Positions 55,644 through 64,000 of a DNA stretch of 64,000 nucleotides are shown one piece after another (the stretch's first letter is position 1; each line of letters starts with the position of its first letter). The DNA is taken from the NCBI GenBank assembly GCA_016722445.1, contig JADKIZ010000001.1, positions 62,001 to 126,000 of the forward strand, written 5' to 3'. A model generated the notes under the pieces. The model was not told the origin of the DNA. It saw only the letters and a program-made list of their open reading frames with translations, and ran no database searches. Source of the DNA: Flavobacteriales bacterium. Its GTDB lineage: Bacteria; Bacteroidota; Bacteroidia; Flavobacteriales_D; Sanyastnellaceae. The position numbers were made by a program, and so were the translations under genes.

Positions 55644-57064
55644 TGCTGATTAATTGTTCCTGCATTGGCAGGTTGTGGTATAAAAACTTCTTGACCGATG
55701 AGTGTAACGGATGTCGCATCAGACGCCAACACATCCACATATTCGCCAGGCTTGTAGTTTTCTCCTTTTGGAAAAACCACCACAATGTTTTGCGAATTTC
55801 GACCATAATAATGATCCGGCGACTTTTTTGAAACACCCTCTATCAGAACTCGGCAAACCTTACCAACATGAGATTTAGTGCGCTCCGCAGCAGATTTCAT
55901 TTGGATATCAATTACCTCAAGAAGTCTTCTTCCTTTCACATCTTCCGGAACATCGTCTTCGAATTTCCTTTCTGCAAGTGTTTTCGGACGTTCAGAATAT
56001 TTGAACATAAAAGCCATTTCATATTTCACTTCGGCCATCAGCGAAAGTGTGTCTGCGTGTTCCTCTTCTGTTTCACCACAAAAACCGGTGATGATATCTG
56101 TGCTGATGGCACAATCCGGCATGATCCGACGAATGGCTGCGATGCGATCGAGATACCACTCACGGGTATAGCCGCGATTCATCCGTTTCAGCACATCGCT
56201 GTTGCCACTCTGTACAGGCAGGTGAATGTATTTACAGATGTTTTCATACTTCGCCATCACATGAAGGACTTCATCAGTCATATCTTTTGGATGAGAAGTG
56301 CTGTATCGTACACGAAGTTCAGGACTGATCAAGGCGACCATCTCCAACAATTGAGCAAAGTTGGCGGTCGGTTTAGTTGGATCGGTGATCTCACCTTTCG
56401 AATTAAAATTCCATTTGTAAGAATCGACATTTTGACCAAGGAGGGTCACTTCGCGATAACCCTGATTGAAAAGGTCGCGCGCTTCGTTGACAATCGTCTC
56501 TGGTTCGCGACTGCGCTCACGCCCGCGGGTGAATGGCACCACACAAAAAGAGCACATGTTATCGCAACCACGCATGATGGAAATGAAAGCGGTGATGCCA
56601 TTGCTGTTCAATCGCACAGGAGTGATTTCCGCATAGGTTTCTTCGCGGCTAAGAAGGACATTCACAGCTTTCTGACCGGTTTCTACCCTGTCGATGAGAT
56701 TAGGCAGATCGCGGTAGGCATCAGGCCCAACAACGAGGTCAACCAATTTTTCTTCTTCAATCAATTTTTCGCGAAGTCGCTCAGCCATGCAGCCGAGGAC
56801 ACCGATGGTCATCTCTGGTTTGCGTTTTTTGATCGAACGCAAATAATCCAGCCTACCCCGAATACGTTGTTCCGCATTGTCGCGAATGGCGCAGGTATTC
56901 AGCAGAACAACATCTGCTTCCTCCGGATCGCGGGTGGTTGAAAAGCCTTCTTTGGCGAGGATACTGGCCACGATTTCGCTGTCAGAAAAATTCATCTGGC
57001 AACCATAACTCTCAAGAAGGAGTTTGCGTGGTCTTTTGTCGGAGTTCACCTCTGCATCCAGCAT
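55640..57064 (-). CDS. miaB: tRNA-2-methylthio-N6-dimethylallyladenosine synthase
   Basis: A 474-residue radical SAM methylthiotransferase that adds the methylthio group to i6A37 of tRNA. The N-terminal UPF0004 domain has LESYGCQMNFSDSE and ending Cys ligands (LNTCAIRDNAEQ, GVLGCMAER). The radical SAM Cys are in MRGCDNMCSFCVVPFTRG. A C-terminal TRAM domain ends the protein (IEGVSKKSPDHYYGR onward). It is the first gene of a tight operon with the sigma-54 activator, lptE, a TPR-like gene and secG; promoters sit at 57139-57171. Confidence 0.97.
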   Translation of the reverse strand: MLDAEVNSDKRPRKLLLESYGCQMNFSDSEIVASILAKEGFSTTRDPEEADVVLLNTCAIRDNAEQRIRGRLDYLRSIKKRKPEMTIGVLGCMAERLREKLIEEEKLVDLVVGPDAYRDLPNLIDRVETGQKAVNVLLSREETYAEITPVRLNSNGITAFISIMRGCDNMCSFCVVPFTRGRERSREPETIVNEARDLFNQGYREVTLLGQNVDSYKWNFNSKGEITDPTKPTANFAQLLEMVALISPELRVRYSTSHPKDMTDEVLHVMAKYENICKYIHLPVQSGNSDVLKRMNRGYTREWYLDRIAAIRRIMPDCAISTDIITGFCGETEEEHADTLSLMAEVKYEMAFMFKYSERPKTLAERKFEDDVPEDVKGRRLLEVIDIQMKSAAERTKSHVGKVCRVLIEGVSKKSPDHYYGRNSQNIVVVFPKGENYKPGEYVDVLASDATSVTLIGQEVFIPQPANAGTINQH

Positions 57065-57138
57065 GAGGTATTCTCCCTGTCGGGTTTCGTCTATTGTTTT
57101 TCTTCCACAGTGTTTGGCTGTATTGAAAATGAAGGCGG

Positions 57139-57171
57139 CAAAGGTAGGTGAAGCTGGAAAAAGTCAGACAA
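57139..57171 (-). promoter_or_regulatory. promoter of the miaB operon
   Basis: Minus strand: TTG (57171-57169), a 22-base spacer, TACCTTTG (57146-57139). The leader to ATG 57064 would be about 70 bases. Confidence 0.55.
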
Positions 57172-57272
57172 TAAATGACAAAATGTCGCTTAATCTATAT
57201 GTAGATCAAAATGCACCCTTGAAAAAGCCGACCTATACCCAATACCTCCTGAAACCCTTGTCACCATTGACA

Positions 57273-57306
57273 TTTGGACTAAAGCTTTTTTCTACCCATA
57301 CATTTG
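57273..57306 (+). promoter_or_regulatory. promoter of topA
   Basis: TTTG at 57273-57276, a 22-base spacer and TACATTTG at 57299-57306. The leader would be about 95 bases. It is divergent from the miaB promoter; the 343-base gap holds nothing else recognised. Confidence 0.6.
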
Positions 57307-57407
57307 CGGCCTTAATAAGGTATAACCCGAATTCATTTTTCGGAAAAATAAAAGAACCGAACCCGGAGAGAATTTTTCCGGTAAAAGGTCAGAACTGAAA
57401 GAACAGA

Positions 57408-59813
57408 ATGAGTAAAAATCTGGTCATCGTGGAGTCGCCTGCCAAGGCGAAAACCATCGAGGGATACCTCGGCAAAGACTATATTGTAAAGAGCAGTTTC
57501 GGACATGTACGAGACTTGCCGAAAAACGATGTAGCCATTAATATTGAGAAAGGGTTCGCCCCGGTTTATGAAGTCTCCCCTGACAAGCAGGACGTGATCA
57601 GTGAACTTAGAAAGTTGGCATCGAAGGCAGAACATGTCTGGCTTGCAACGGATGAGGACCGCGAGGGAGAAGCCATTTCATGGCACCTTGCGGAGGCCTT
57701 AGGTCTGGATATCAAAACAACAAAACGCATTGTATTTCACGAGATCACGAAAAAAGCCATTCAGGCAGCGATCGAAAAACCTCGTTTCATCGATATTGAT
57801 TTGGTGAATGCCCAGCAGGCGCGTCGCGTTCTTGACCGCCTGGTAGGTTTCGAGCTTTCTCCAGTATTGTGGAAGAAAGTAAAAGGAGGATTGAGTGCAG
57901 GTCGTGTTCAGAGTGTTGCCGTACGCATCATAGTAGAACGTGAAAGAGAAATCGAAAAATTCGCCGCATCGAGTTATTTCAATATCAGGGGGAATTTTGA
58001 CCTTGGTACTGCAACGCTCAAAGCGGATCTCGCGCGCAAATTGAAAGAACATGCTGAGGCGCATGAGTTTTTGAGCAAATCGAATGGTGCGGAATTCACC
58101 ATTTCGAATATTGAAACCAAACCAGCGAAACGCACTCCGGCGGCACCATTCACAACATCCACACTGCAGCAAGAAGCCAGCCGAAAACTGGGATTCAGCG
58201 TAGCCCGCACGATGGTTGTTGCACAAAGATTATACGAAAGCGGAAAGATCACTTATATGAGAACAGACAGCGTGAATCTCTCTGATTTCGCGCTGGATGC
58301 AGCTAAAAATGAAATCTACCGTTCTTTCGGCGAACGGTATTCAAAAACAAGACAATACACCAGCAAAAGCAAAGGTGCACAAGAGGCACACGAAGCCATT
58401 CGTCCAACAGATATGGCTGTTTCACAAGTTGATGGAGAACGCGACGAACAACGCCTCTATGAACTGATCTGGAAAAGAACCATCGCCTCACAAATGGCGG
58501 ATGCCGAACTTGAAAAAACAACGGCATCTATTTCCATCAGCACACTACCTGATTTACTCCTTGCAAAAGGTGAAGTCATCAAGTTTGATGGATTCTTGAA
58601 AGTTTATATTGAAAGTTCTGATGATGAAGAAAACGAAGAAGGATCAAGCGGCATGCTTCCTCCACTCACTGTTGGTCAGAAATTGAATCTGGCAGAAATG
58701 ACTGCCACACAAAAGTTTTCTCAAAAACCTTCACGCTATTCAGAAGCGGCTTTGGTTAAACGATTGGAAGAACTTGGCATTGGTCGCCCTTCTACCTATG
58801 CACCAACAATCTCGACCATCCAACAACGTGAATACATTGAGAAAAAAGACAAGGAAGGAACGGAACGTAAATATGAAATCATCATCCTGAAAGGATCTGA
58901 AATATTCAGTGAAACGAAGACCGAGATGACGGGTGCCGAAAAGTCAAAACTTTTCCCAACGGATATCGGTATGGTGGTGAATGATTTTCTCGTTGAACAA
59001 TTCCCCACCATTCTCGACTATGCTTTCACGGCAAATGTGGAAGAAGAATTCGATGAAATAGCGGAAGGCAAACTCGAATGGCAGGAGATGATGAAGAAAT
59101 TCTATCATCCTTTCCACAAAAACGTAGAAGAAACGCTTGAGAATGCGCAGCGCCAAACAGGTGAACGAGAACTGGGCACAGATCCAAAATCAGGCAAACC
59201 TGTCATCGCACGTATTGCACGTTTCGGTCCGGTGGTTCAACTTGGAGGCAGTGAAGATGAAGAGAAAAAATTCGCTTCTCTAAGACCGGGTCAGAGTATT
59301 GGTAATATCACCCTCGAAGAAGCGATGAAGCTTTTTGATCTTCCAAGAGTGGTGGGAGAATACCAAGGCCAACCAGTCACTGCAGCTATTGGACGTTTTG
59401 GTCCATTTGTGAAATGGGGAAGTACATACGCATCGCTTCGTGTTCGTGAAGGTGATGATCCATACACCATCGAGATAGAACGCGCCATTAAGTTGGTAGA
59501 AGATAAAATCAACGGCATCAATGCAGCATTGATTCAAAAGTTTGATGAGCGTCCTGAGATCCAGGTGATACAAGGAAGATTTGGACCATATATCAAAAAG
59601 GAAAAAGAGAACTACAAACTTCCAAAAGGAGTTGATCCTAAAACGATCAGTCTCGAAGATATCTTGAAGGCTATTGAAGAGCAGGATGCCAATCCATCTG
59701 CCAAGAAGAAGGCGGCATCGAAAAAATCAGCACCGGTGAAAAAGGCGGCGGCGAAAAAAGCGCCTTCCAAAAAATCGGCAGCAAAAAAGTCCACCACGAA
59801 AAAGTCCAAATAA
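57408..59813 (+). CDS. topA: DNA topoisomerase I
   Basis: An 801-residue type IA topoisomerase that relaxes negative supercoils. The TOPRIM domain starts KNLVIVESPAKAKTIEGYLG and includes the acidic ATDEDREGEAISWHLAEAL; the active-site Tyr is in ITYMRTDSVNLS. Unlike E. coli TopA, the C-terminal part has TopA_C_Rpt-like beta repeats (RIARFGPVVQLGG, IGRFGPFVKWG, QGRFGPYIKKE) rather than classical zinc fingers. The last 40 residues are a Lys/Ala/Ser tail resembling histone H1, likely for DNA binding. A terminator follows. Confidence 0.97.
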   Translation: MSKNLVIVESPAKAKTIEGYLGKDYIVKSSFGHVRDLPKNDVAINIEKGFAPVYEVSPDKQDVISELRKLASKAEHVWLATDEDREGEAISWHLAEALGLDIKTTKRIVFHEITKKAIQAAIEKPRFIDIDLVNAQQARRVLDRLVGFELSPVLWKKVKGGLSAGRVQSVAVRIIVEREREIEKFAASSYFNIRGNFDLGTATLKADLARKLKEHAEAHEFLSKSNGAEFTISNIETKPAKRTPAAPFTTSTLQQEASRKLGFSVARTMVVAQRLYESGKITYMRTDSVNLSDFALDAAKNEIYRSFGERYSKTRQYTSKSKGAQEAHEAIRPTDMAVSQVDGERDEQRLYELIWKRTIASQMADAELEKTTASISISTLPDLLLAKGEVIKFDGFLKVYIESSDDEENEEGSSGMLPPLTVGQKLNLAEMTATQKFSQKPSRYSEAALVKRLEELGIGRPSTYAPTISTIQQREYIEKKDKEGTERKYEIIILKGSEIFSETKTEMTGAEKSKLFPTDIGMVVNDFLVEQFPTILDYAFTANVEEEFDEIAEGKLEWQEMMKKFYHPFHKNVEETLENAQRQTGERELGTDPKSGKPVIARIARFGPVVQLGGSEDEEKKFASLRPGQSIGNITLEEAMKLFDLPRVVGEYQGQPVTAAIGRFGPFVKWGSTYASLRVREGDDPYTIEIERAIKLVEDKINGINAALIQKFDERPEIQVIQGRFGPYIKKEKENYKLPKGVDPKTISLEDILKAIEEQDANPSAKKKAASKKSAPVKKAAAKKAPSKKSAAKKSTTKKSK

Positions 59814-59848
59814 CAAATAACAAAACAAATAACAACCGCTTACAATTG

Positions 59849-59888
59849 ACGGCTGCTTGGGATCACACCTGTGCAGCCGTTCTTTTTT
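59849..59888 (+). terminator. rho-independent terminator after topA
   Basis: ACGGCTGC / GCAGCCGT stem with a 16-base loop followed by TCTTTTTT. It also shows that GTG 59871 is not a real start for the next gene. Confidence 0.88.
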
Positions 59889-59963
59889 GGTTTCAACAGT
59901 GAAGCGTGCAGAATCTCTCGCGAAATCGAAAAAAAACTCCAATGTGAAATCAATTTTCGCATC

Positions 59964-61130
59964 ATGGATATTTCTGTATTTCTGTCACAAAGCGAATTCC
60001 GCAAATCATTGCCGGAAAATCTTCATGCACAACAACTCATTCATCATGTTTCTTTTTTCACGGGTGAACCTGAAGAACTGGAAGGAAAAAAACTGGCCAT
60101 CATTGGTGTCAAAGAAGGAAGAGCCGGATTGAATAATCATGGTGCTTTGAATGGACCAGACGAATTCAGAAAATATTTCTACCAATTGTATATCCATGAT
60201 GAGCCGGTAAGCATCATTGATCTGGGAAATATCGAAGCCGGTAATGCCATTTCAGATACCTACTACGCCTTGAATCAAACCTGTCAGGTGTTGCTGAAAA
60301 AAAATATCATACCTGTAATTGTTGGTGGTACCCAAGATCTCACCTATGCAAATTACCTGGCCTATGAGCACATGGAACAGACAGTCAATTTGGTGACGAT
60401 AGACTACAAACTGGACTTTGGAAATACAGATAAGGAAATCACCAATAAAAGTTATCTCAACAAAATAGTACTTCACAAACCAAACTATCTCTTCAACTAC
60501 GCCAACATTGGTCACCAGCGTTATATGGTAGAACCGGAGTTGCTCACCCTGATGTCGAATATGTATTTCGACGTACATCGGTTGGGTGATGTACAATCAT
60601 CCTTGATGAAAGCCGAGCCAGCACTTCGCAATGCAGACATTCTTTCTGTTGATCTGGGAAGTATCCGTCAAGGAGAATCCCCTGGAAGCGCGTTTGTCAG
60701 TCCCAACGGTTTTTATGGTGAAGAAGCAGCACAACTTTGTTGGTATGCCGGTATGAGTGACAAACTCACATCATTTGGTGTATATGAATACAATCCCGAA
60801 TTCGACCGTGACGGACAATCCGCCCACCTTGTTGCACAATTGGTTTGGTGCTTTATGGATGGGGTATCACAACGCAAAAAGGATTATCCAGTCGGCGACT
60901 ATTCCGAATACATGAAGTTCATCGTTCCTCTCATGCAGGATGGACATGAGTTGGTATTTTACAAAAGCCCTAAAACCGACCGTTGGTGGATGGATGTGCC
61001 TTATCCTGGCGGTATGGAAATGAAATATGAAAGACATCACCTTGTGCCATGCACCTACGATGAGTATCAGCAGGCCTCACATGATGAAGTTCCGGACCGT
61101 TGGTGGAAAACCTATCAGAAATTGGTCTGA
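59964..61130 (+). CDS. arginase-fold (formimidoylglutamase-like) protein lacking metal ligands
   Basis: A 388-residue protein with the ureohydrolase (arginase/agmatinase/HutG) fold: the order GVKEGRAGLNNHGALNGPDEFRKYF, then IPVIVGGTQDLTYANY, TIDYKLDFG and ILSVDLGSIRQGESPG is that of the family. The metal ligands are missing, however: the GGDHS His is Gln (GGTQD, about residue 121), the DAHxD His is Lys (DYKLD) and the second Asp of SxDxDxxDP is Gly (SVDLGSI). Catalysis by the usual two-manganese mechanism is therefore unlikely. The start is ATG 59964; the longer GTG frame begins inside the topA terminator. The gene sits beside topA and the T9SS genes, an order I recall as common in Bacteroidota. 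Confidence 0.8.
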   Translation: MDISVFLSQSEFRKSLPENLHAQQLIHHVSFFTGEPEELEGKKLAIIGVKEGRAGLNNHGALNGPDEFRKYFYQLYIHDEPVSIIDLGNIEAGNAISDTYYALNQTCQVLLKKNIIPVIVGGTQDLTYANYLAYEHMEQTVNLVTIDYKLDFGNTDKEITNKSYLNKIVLHKPNYLFNYANIGHQRYMVEPELLTLMSNMYFDVHRLGDVQSSLMKAEPALRNADILSVDLGSIRQGESPGSAFVSPNGFYGEEAAQLCWYAGMSDKLTSFGVYEYNPEFDRDGQSAHLVAQLVWCFMDGVSQRKKDYPVGDYSEYMKFIVPLMQDGHELVFYKSPKTDRWWMDVPYPGGMEMKYERHHLVPCTYDEYQQASHDEVPDRWWKTYQKLV

Positions 61131-61323
61131 ATATTTGGGGAATATTTTCCGATCAAGCTCCCTGAAAAAATGTGGATAACCTCGAGAAAAACGGTGGGAA
61201 TCCGATTATTCGGCAGGTTTTAACACCTGTAAAAGGAGATTTCACAACAGATTCATTAAATTGTTTTTCAGCAATTTAAATCAAAGTGACGGTCAACAAT
61301 CCATGTTCCTTGTCGATTTTTTT
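61131..61323. other. intergenic region with a DnaA-box match
   Basis: Between the arginase-fold gene and the porP promoter. It contains TGTGGATAA (61171-61179), the reverse complement of the DnaA box TTATCCACA, and is otherwise AT-rich without a recognised gene. Confidence 0.4.
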
Positions 61324-61353
61324 TTTGCTCTGTGGAAAAAACCTCTACTTTAG
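61324..61353 (+). promoter_or_regulatory. promoter upstream of porP/sprF
   Basis: TTTG at 61324-61327, an 18-base spacer and TACTTTAG at 61346-61353 (seven of eight matches to TAnnTTTG). It would drive porP and probably gldK-gldL. Confidence 0.5.
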
Positions 61354-61422
61354 CCACTTTCCAAAAATATCCTTCGGGCTTTTTTAAGGAACCAAAACAG
61401 CTTAACAACCACCAATTAGTGT

Positions 61423-62364
61423 ATGAAGAAGTTTATACTCTCTTTTATTACTCTTACTACCCTCTCCACTTGCGCGTTCGCTCAACAAGATCCGCAGTAT
61501 ACACAGTGGCAGTTTGAACGCCAATCTGTGAACCCTGCGTCTGTTGGCATGACCAAGAGACATTGCATTTCCATTTTTCACCGTGACCAATGGGATGGTT
61601 TGGATCAAGATCCAAAAACCTATCTTTTGAACTACCGTGGATATTTTGGCGCGAAAGAAAATATTGGTGCCGGACTTACTGCATATACAGAAGTACTCGG
61701 TCAACAGCAAAACAACATCATTAGATTGTCAGGTGCTTATCACTTTAGCTTAAGCAACAACAACTTCTTCTCAGCCGGTTTGAACCTTGGTTTGATTCAG
61801 AGTAAACTGGGTAATCGTTGGATACCAATCGACCCAAATGACCAGATCATTCCAACTTCAGAGCAATCTCAGGGCAAATTTGACCTCGGTTTGGGTACTA
61901 TGTTGTATCAACCAAGCAAATACTACGTTGGTTTGAGTTTGACTCACCTATTGGGCGGTAGCATGGATAACCTCCACATTGAAATCGCACGTCACATCTA
62001 CGTGATGGGAGGTGTTGAACTTCCAATGGGAACTTCTCTTGTACTTCGTCCAAATGCATTGGTAAAAACAGATTTGGGAGCGACCCAGTTTGATGTCAAT
62101 GCAGATGTACTCTGGAACGATATGCTATGGGGTGGATTATCATTCCGTCCGGGTGATGCCATCTCTCCATATGTAGGTTTCCAGAAGGAATTACCTTCTG
62201 CAGGATCGAATCAACACGGAATTAAAATTGGATACTCCTATGATGTAACGACATCAGAATTGAAAGATTATTCTGCTGGTTCTCATGAGATTTTTGCCAC
62301 GTATTGCTGGAGAATTGCTCCACAATTGATCCGTGCTCGTCACAGTAATCCAAGGTTCTTGTAA
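61423..62364 (+). CDS. porP: PorP/SprF family type IX secretion outer-membrane protein
   Basis: A 313-residue protein with a signal peptide (MKKFILSFITLTTLSTCAFA) and the PorP/SprF start QQDPQYTQWQFERQSVNPAS, followed by HRDQWDGLDQDPKTYLLNYR. The rest has the beta-strand pattern of an outer-membrane barrel. PorP/SprF proteins belong to the T9SS and to SprB-type adhesin secretion. It precedes gldK, as in many gliding Bacteroidota, and a promoter lies upstream. Which paralogue it is cannot be settled here. Confidence 0.93.
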   Translation: MKKFILSFITLTTLSTCAFAQQDPQYTQWQFERQSVNPASVGMTKRHCISIFHRDQWDGLDQDPKTYLLNYRGYFGAKENIGAGLTAYTEVLGQQQNNIIRLSGAYHFSLSNNNFFSAGLNLGLIQSKLGNRWIPIDPNDQIIPTSEQSQGKFDLGLGTMLYQPSKYYVGLSLTHLLGGSMDNLHIEIARHIYVMGGVELPMGTSLVLRPNALVKTDLGATQFDVNADVLWNDMLWGGLSFRPGDAISPYVGFQKELPSAGSNQHGIKIGYSYDVTTSELKDYSAGSHEIFATYCWRIAPQLIRARHSNPRFL

Positions 62365-62505
62365 AATAAAATGAAACCTGCGGAGTTACTGTTACGTAAT
62401 GATTGCTTTCCTAACCTGCTTTGTGTAATAAAGAACAACAAATTTTTAGTAATAACCAACCCTAACCGAAGACAAGTGTAGTTTGTTTACTAAAAAAAGG
62501 AAATC

Positions 62506-63879
62506 ATGAAAAAGTCGTTTTTGTATTTAATCGTTGCTATTTTCCTTGCCAGCTGTGGAGGTGGAGGTGGGAATGGCGAGTTGGTCGGTTCCTACCCTAG
62601 GGAGGAATGGGAGCAACTCAATCCATATGGGATGAATTACATTCATTTCGGCTCATTTACGATGGGTCCGAGTGATGAGGACGTTCCTTACGCCCTCAAC
62701 AACAAGTCGAAAACGGTAACCATACCGGCATTCTACATTGATCAAACTGAGATTTCGAACAACGAATACCGCCAGTTCGTTGACTACGTTCGTGACTCGC
62801 TGATGCGTGACTTCCTCGCCAATGCTGACGTTGAAGGATTCAAACAGCCTGACCGTGACGATGGTCGTGATTGGGAAGTATTCGTAAACAAAGGCTATGT
62901 ACTCAATTGGGATGAGCCTATGGATATGGAAAATGAGGATATTTTCGAAAATATCTTCAATGAATTCTATCTTCAAGGTTCAGACAAATTTTATGACCGA
63001 CTTGAGATCGACACACGCAAATTGCGTTACAAATACTGGTGGATCGACTTCAAGAGCGCTGCTGTAAAAGCAGGTAAAGACGTAGAATACAGTGAGCCAA
63101 ACTCATTGAATCAGTTGCACTCCATCAGAGGACATAGCGATCGTTCACAATTCATCATTGAAGAACAAATCAATATTTATCCTGATACATTGTGCTGGGT
63201 TCATGACTTCACTTATGGATTCAATGAGCCTCTCACAGAAAATTATTTCTGGCATCCAGCATTCGACGACTATCCAGTAGTGGGTGTAACCTGGGGACAG
63301 TGTCAGGCATTCTGCGCATGGAGAACACAAATTCTGAATGAGTATAAATTCTCTAATGGTGAAACATTCATCCAGAGATTCAGACTTCCATCAGAAGCAG
63401 AGTGGGAATATGCATCACGAGGTGGACTTGAACTTTCTCCATATCCTTGGGGAGGTCCTTACATCCGTAACAACCTGGGATGTCCGCTGGCTAACTTTAA
63501 GCCAATGCGTGGTGACTATGTAGAAGACAATGGTTGTTATACCGTTCCAATTGAATCTTACTCAGCCAACGACTACGGATTGTGGTGTATGGCAGGTAAC
63601 GTTTCAGAATGGACGAATACAGCCTATGATGAATCAGTATATGAGTTCACCCACGATATGAGCCCGGAGTATGAATACCGAGCAGTAGTGGATGATCCTC
63701 CAAGCATGAAACGAAAGGTAATACGCGGTGGCTCCTGGAAAGACATCGGGTATTTCATCCAGACCGGTACCAGATCTTACGAGTATCAGGATACAGCAAA
63801 ATCATACATTGGATTCCGTTGTGTGATGAGCTATCTCGGTCGTGGTAAAAATGTTGCTCCTGAAGATTTCAACGAGTAA
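62506..63879 (+). CDS. gldK: gliding motility lipoprotein GldK (T9SS ring component)
   Basis: A 457-residue lipoprotein: signal ending FLASCGGG (lipobox Cys17), then an SUMF1/formylglycine-generating-enzyme-like domain (FYIDQTEISNNEYRQFVDYV, YPVVGVTWGQCQAFCAWRT, RLPSEAEWEYASRGG, WCMAGNVSEWTNTAYDE, KRKVIRGGSWKDIGYF). In T9SS, GldK (PorK) and GldN (PorN) form the periplasmic ring joined to the outer membrane; the enzyme-like fold is considered structural. It is followed 53 bases later by gldL, the inner-membrane motor protein. Confidence 0.96.
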   Translation: MKKSFLYLIVAIFLASCGGGGGNGELVGSYPREEWEQLNPYGMNYIHFGSFTMGPSDEDVPYALNNKSKTVTIPAFYIDQTEISNNEYRQFVDYVRDSLMRDFLANADVEGFKQPDRDDGRDWEVFVNKGYVLNWDEPMDMENEDIFENIFNEFYLQGSDKFYDRLEIDTRKLRYKYWWIDFKSAAVKAGKDVEYSEPNSLNQLHSIRGHSDRSQFIIEEQINIYPDTLCWVHDFTYGFNEPLTENYFWHPAFDDYPVVGVTWGQCQAFCAWRTQILNEYKFSNGETFIQRFRLPSEAEWEYASRGGLELSPYPWGGPYIRNNLGCPLANFKPMRGDYVEDNGCYTVPIESYSANDYGLWCMAGNVSEWTNTAYDESVYEFTHDMSPEYEYRAVVDDPPSMKRKVIRGGSWKDIGYFIQTGTRSYEYQDTAKSYIGFRCVMSYLGRGKNVAPEDFNE

Positions 63880-63932
63880 TCAATCAACATCAATCAATTT
63901 ATTTATTAACCCTAACAAGCGTTTAGAAAATT

Positions 63933-64000
63933 ATGAAACCCGGAAGTAAAGCCTGGAAAAAGTTTATGGCTAAGCTCTATGGTATTGGAGCTGCTGTTGT
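63933..64000 (+). CDS. gldL: GldL, T9SS motor membrane protein, 5' end only
   Basis: The first 22 codons are in the window: MKPGSKAWKKFMAKLYGIGAA matches the N-terminus of GldL, with the charged cytoplasmic start and the beginning of transmembrane helix 1. GldL and GldM form the proton-driven motor of T9SS and gliding. The gene continues past the end of the window. Confidence 0.9.
   Translation, partial: MKPGSKAWKKFMAKLYGIGAAV

Noticed and set aside
55868..56941. 357-codon open frame antisense to miaB
   Set aside because: Shadow of the miaB reading frame, Phe/His/Ile-rich as expected for a mirror of conserved codons.
59871..59963. GTG 59871 as the start of the arginase-fold gene
   Set aside because: The codon lies inside the topA terminator hairpin and the extra residues do not resemble the family.
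61171..61179. replication origin (oriC)
   Set aside because: Only single DnaA-box matches at 61171 and 37181; no cluster of boxes, no dnaA/dnaN/rpmH neighbours and no AT-rich unwinding element.

Overview
The window is a contiguous piece of a Bacteroidota chromosome, most likely from a Flavobacteriales-like lineage. The evidence is direct: type IX secretion (T9SS) and gliding genes (porP/sprF, gldK, the start of gldL, a PorV-family protein), T9SS C-terminal sorting domains on two large secreted proteins, a GGGP synthase of the Bacteroidota type, a DUF4290 protein, and -7 promoter boxes of the TAnnTTTG type instead of a sigma70 -10. Almost everything looks like core chromosome. I see no rRNA, tRNA, CRISPR array, transposase or prophage.

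Layout. 1-4.7 kb: end of a WecA/TagO-like glycosyl-phosphate transferase, an NtrC-type response regulator with a broken receiver domain, a 7TM SpoIIE phosphatase and an NlpC/P60 hydrolase. 4.8-8.5 kb: UvrD/PcrA helicase, GGGP synthase, 3-hydroxyanthranilate dioxygenase. 8.6-17 kb: a PKD-repeat T9SS cargo protein built of alternating Cys-rich modules, a 2OG-Fe(II) oxygenase, and a DUF2723 membrane glycosyltransferase. 17-29.6 kb: terC, ftsZ, DUF4290, hemA-hemC-hemD, a PorV-like protein, heme A synthase, an HMA lipoprotein, an EamA transporter, rplU-rpmA, serS. 29.6-38.3 kb: lipoprotein plus TPR pair, an overlapping ECF sigma/membrane/DUF4097 operon, a 7-bp tandem repeat, and nrdB-nrdA. 38.9-45.8 kb: secA with an internal deletion, an XRE-like gene, a decayed copy of the secA 3' end, and a second T9SS cargo protein. 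45.8-57 kb (mostly minus strand): an ABC-F ATPase, a retropepsin-like protein, a YqeY-like protein, two small envelope genes, and the miaB / sigma-54 activator / lptE / TPR-like / secG / groES / groL block. 57.4-64 kb: topA, an arginase-fold protein that lacks the metal ligands, porP/sprF, gldK and gldL.

How it fits together. Much of the window serves envelope biogenesis and protein export: SecA and SecG for inner-membrane translocation, LptE for LPS insertion, GldK/GldL/PorP/PorV for T9SS, and two T9SS cargo proteins. Heme synthesis (hemACD) and heme A synthase supply respiration, and nrdAB, ftsZ, topA and uvrD serve replication and division.

Six genes carry reading-frame breaks (response regulator, PKD protein, DUF2723 protein, HMA lipoprotein, secA, lptE). 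Three are single-base length differences in homopolymers and two of the genes are normally essential, so sequence or assembly error is the likeliest explanation for most. The most interesting non-error signals are the secA 3'-end duplication around an XRE gene, -7 boxes placed 4-5 nt before start codons (candidate leaderless mRNAs), the metal-ligand-free arginase-fold protein beside topA, and the alternating Cys-module secreted protein. I did not find a convincing complete new multi-gene system.
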